Of a stretch of 5,466 bases of DNA, positions 4,921 through 5,466 are shown piece after piece. Origin of the DNA: CAZCSK01 sp964501265 (lineage in GTDB: Bacteria; Actinomycetota; CADDZG01; JAHWKV01); contig CAZCSK010000086.1 of assembly GCA_964501265.1 (NCBI GenBank), positions 1 through 5,466 on the forward strand, written 5' to 3'. The notes under the pieces were generated by a model. It made no database searches. It saw only the letters and a list, made by a program, of their open reading frames with translations, and was not told the DNA's origin. The first letter of the stretch is position 1; every line of letters begins with the position of its first letter. The translations under genes and the position numbers were made by a program.

Positions 4921-5247
4921 ATGAGCACCGAAGACCACCCGGCTAAAGCGACATCAAAGACGACCAAAACGGTCGCGTCCAACCTGGCCTCACTGAACAC
5001 AGAAGCGCGCTGGCAGGACAAGGCGGCGTGCAAGGGAATGGACCCCATCATCTTCTTCGGCCCCGATGTCGCAGAGACGGTCAAGGAGAAGCACGACCGC
5101 GAAGAAGAGGGCAAGAAGGTGTGCGTGACGTGTCCGGTCAAAAAGGACTGCTTGGACTACTCGCTGGAATCCCGGGAACCTTACGGCATCTGGGGCGGCT
5201 TGACTGAAACAGAACGCAAGACGCTAATTCGCCGAAGGGCGGGTTAG
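4921..5247 (+). CDS. WhiB-family iron-sulfur transcriptional regulator
   Basis: This 108-residue protein has the four cysteines that bind a [4Fe-4S] cluster, Cys37, Cys68, Cys71 and Cys77 (C-x30-C-x2-C-x5-C), followed by the family turn GIWGG (89-93) and a basic tail RKTLIRRRAG (99-108) suited to DNA binding. WhiB proteins usually work by binding domain 4 of the primary sigma factor and sense redox state or nitric oxide; they govern division, sporulation or stress genes. A Ser/Thr/Lys-rich disordered stretch (about 1-26) precedes the core. AAAGGA lies 11 bases before the ATG, slightly long but acceptable. The position beside manB recalls whiB2/whmD and Streptomyces whiB, but the wide first cysteine gap and REPYGIWGG are more like WhiD/WhiB3, so I leave the symbol blank. 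The highly charged KEKHDREEEGKK segment (55-66) fills that gap. Confidence 0.95.
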   Translation: MSTEDHPAKATSKTTKTVASNLASLNTEARWQDKAACKGMDPIIFFGPDVAETVKEKHDREEEGKKVCVTCPVKKDCLDYSLESREPYGIWGGLTETERKTLIRRRAG

Positions 5248-5271
5248 AGGTCGAAGAGCGGGCTGAAGGAC

Positions 5272-5307
5272 ACGCCGAAAGGCGCACCGAGGGGCGCGCC
5301 AAAAGCG
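5272..5307. repeat. 12-base degenerate tandem repeat between whiB and cysS
   Basis: Three successive 12-base units, ACGCCGAAAGGC, GCACCGAGGGGC and GCGCCAAAAGCG, follow each other without gaps. They create overlapping alternative hairpins: CGCC-GAAA-GGCG (5273-5284, a GNRA-type loop), GGCGC/GCGCC (5281-5285 with 5296-5300) and GGCGC/GCGCC (5293-5297 with 5305-5309). Just upstream, 5247-5256 repeats GAGGTCGAAG, the core word of the cluster after pgi. No T-run follows, so read-through from whiB into cysS is possible. Confidence 0.5.
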
Positions 5308-5324
5308 CCGCTACTGGAAGAAAA

Positions 5325-5466
5325 GTGACTGTTTCCTTTTACGACACCATGTCTCGCGCCGTTCGAGAATTTGTACCGCTTCGACCAGGCGCGGTCACGA
5401 TTTACACATGTGGTCCGACTGTTTATCGCCACGCGCACATCGGTAACCTTCGGACCTACATAACGG
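5325..5466 (+). CDS. cysS: Cysteinyl-tRNA synthetase, N-terminal fragment cut by the window edge
   Basis: Only 47 codons are present, but they are diagnostic of the class I synthetase that charges tRNA-Cys with cysteine. FYDTMSRAVREFVPL (5-19) is the usual opening, TCGPTVY (28-34) carries zinc ligand Cys29, and HIGN (38-41) is the CysRS version of the class I HIGH ATP-binding motif, followed by LRTY. The mycothiol ligase MshC, a paralogue, has a different sequence here as I recall (CGITPY and THLGHA), so it is unlikely. I chose GTG at 5325 because GGAAG lies four bases upstream and the residues it adds match the family; the ATG at 5349 would delete the first beta strand. It lies 77 bases after the whiB stop in the same direction and has no clear promoter of its own, so it may share the whiB transcript. 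Confidence 0.93.
   Translation, partial: MTVSFYDTMSRAVREFVPLRPGAVTIYTCGPTVYRHAHIGNLRTYIT

Noticed and set aside
4753..4938. Extension of manB to the ATG at 4938
   Set aside because: The added 62 residues do not fit the phosphohexomutase N-terminus and would cross the whiB start codon, leader hairpin and promoter.

Overview
The window looks like a chromosomal housekeeping segment of an actinobacterium (Actinomycetota). The strongest evidence is a four-cysteine WhiB-family regulator at 4921-5247, a family essentially confined to Actinobacteria and their phages. Gene order agrees: as I recall it, the whiB2-manB-(sugar isomerase)-manA-sahH neighbourhood of Mycobacterium and the whiB-manB-manA-sahH neighbourhood of Streptomyces hold the same set of functions. 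Base composition is moderately GC-rich by eye and below that of typical Streptomyces, so a deep-branching or uncultured lineage (for example Acidimicrobiia-like) is possible. I cannot place it more precisely.

Layout from left to right: (1) 1-1142, minus strand: ahcY, S-adenosylhomocysteine hydrolase, with its C-terminus beyond the left edge. (2) 1143-1217: a 75-base divergent promoter region. (3) 1218-3057, plus strand: a two-gene operon of a single-domain mannose-6-phosphate-isomerase-type cupin and a glucose-6-phosphate isomerase of the kind also found as the C-terminal half of transaldolase/PGI fusions. (4) 3058-3237: a convergent gap full of short direct and inverted GC-rich repeats. (5) 3238-4752, minus strand: manB (phosphomannomutase/phosphoglucomutase) followed 12 bases later by a 56-residue Trm112-like zinc-ribbon gene. 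(6) 4753-4920: a divergent promoter region with a good whiB promoter and a strong hairpin in the whiB leader. (7) 4921-5247, plus strand: whiB-family regulator. (8) 5248-5324: a GC-rich gap with a short 12-base tandem repeat. (9) 5325-5466, plus strand: the first 47 codons of cysS, cysteinyl-tRNA synthetase, running off the right edge.

Taken together, the cupin, PGI and ManB would connect glucose-6-P, fructose-6-P, mannose-6-P and mannose-1-P, the supply line for GDP-mannose and mannosylated cell-envelope products; the guanylyltransferase is not in the window. AhcY clears the S-adenosylhomocysteine made by methyltransferases, and Trm112-like proteins are known partners of some methyltransferases, so a loose methylation theme is also present.

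I see no mobile element, CRISPR array, RNA gene, phage gene or defence system, and no convincing new multi-gene system. The points most worth a second look are the repeat cluster between the convergent genes, the hairpin in the whiB leader, the WhiD/WhiB3-like sequence of a regulator at a whiB2-like locus, and the use of a bare cupin plus a fusion-type PGI where relatives carry ManA and a shorter SIS protein.
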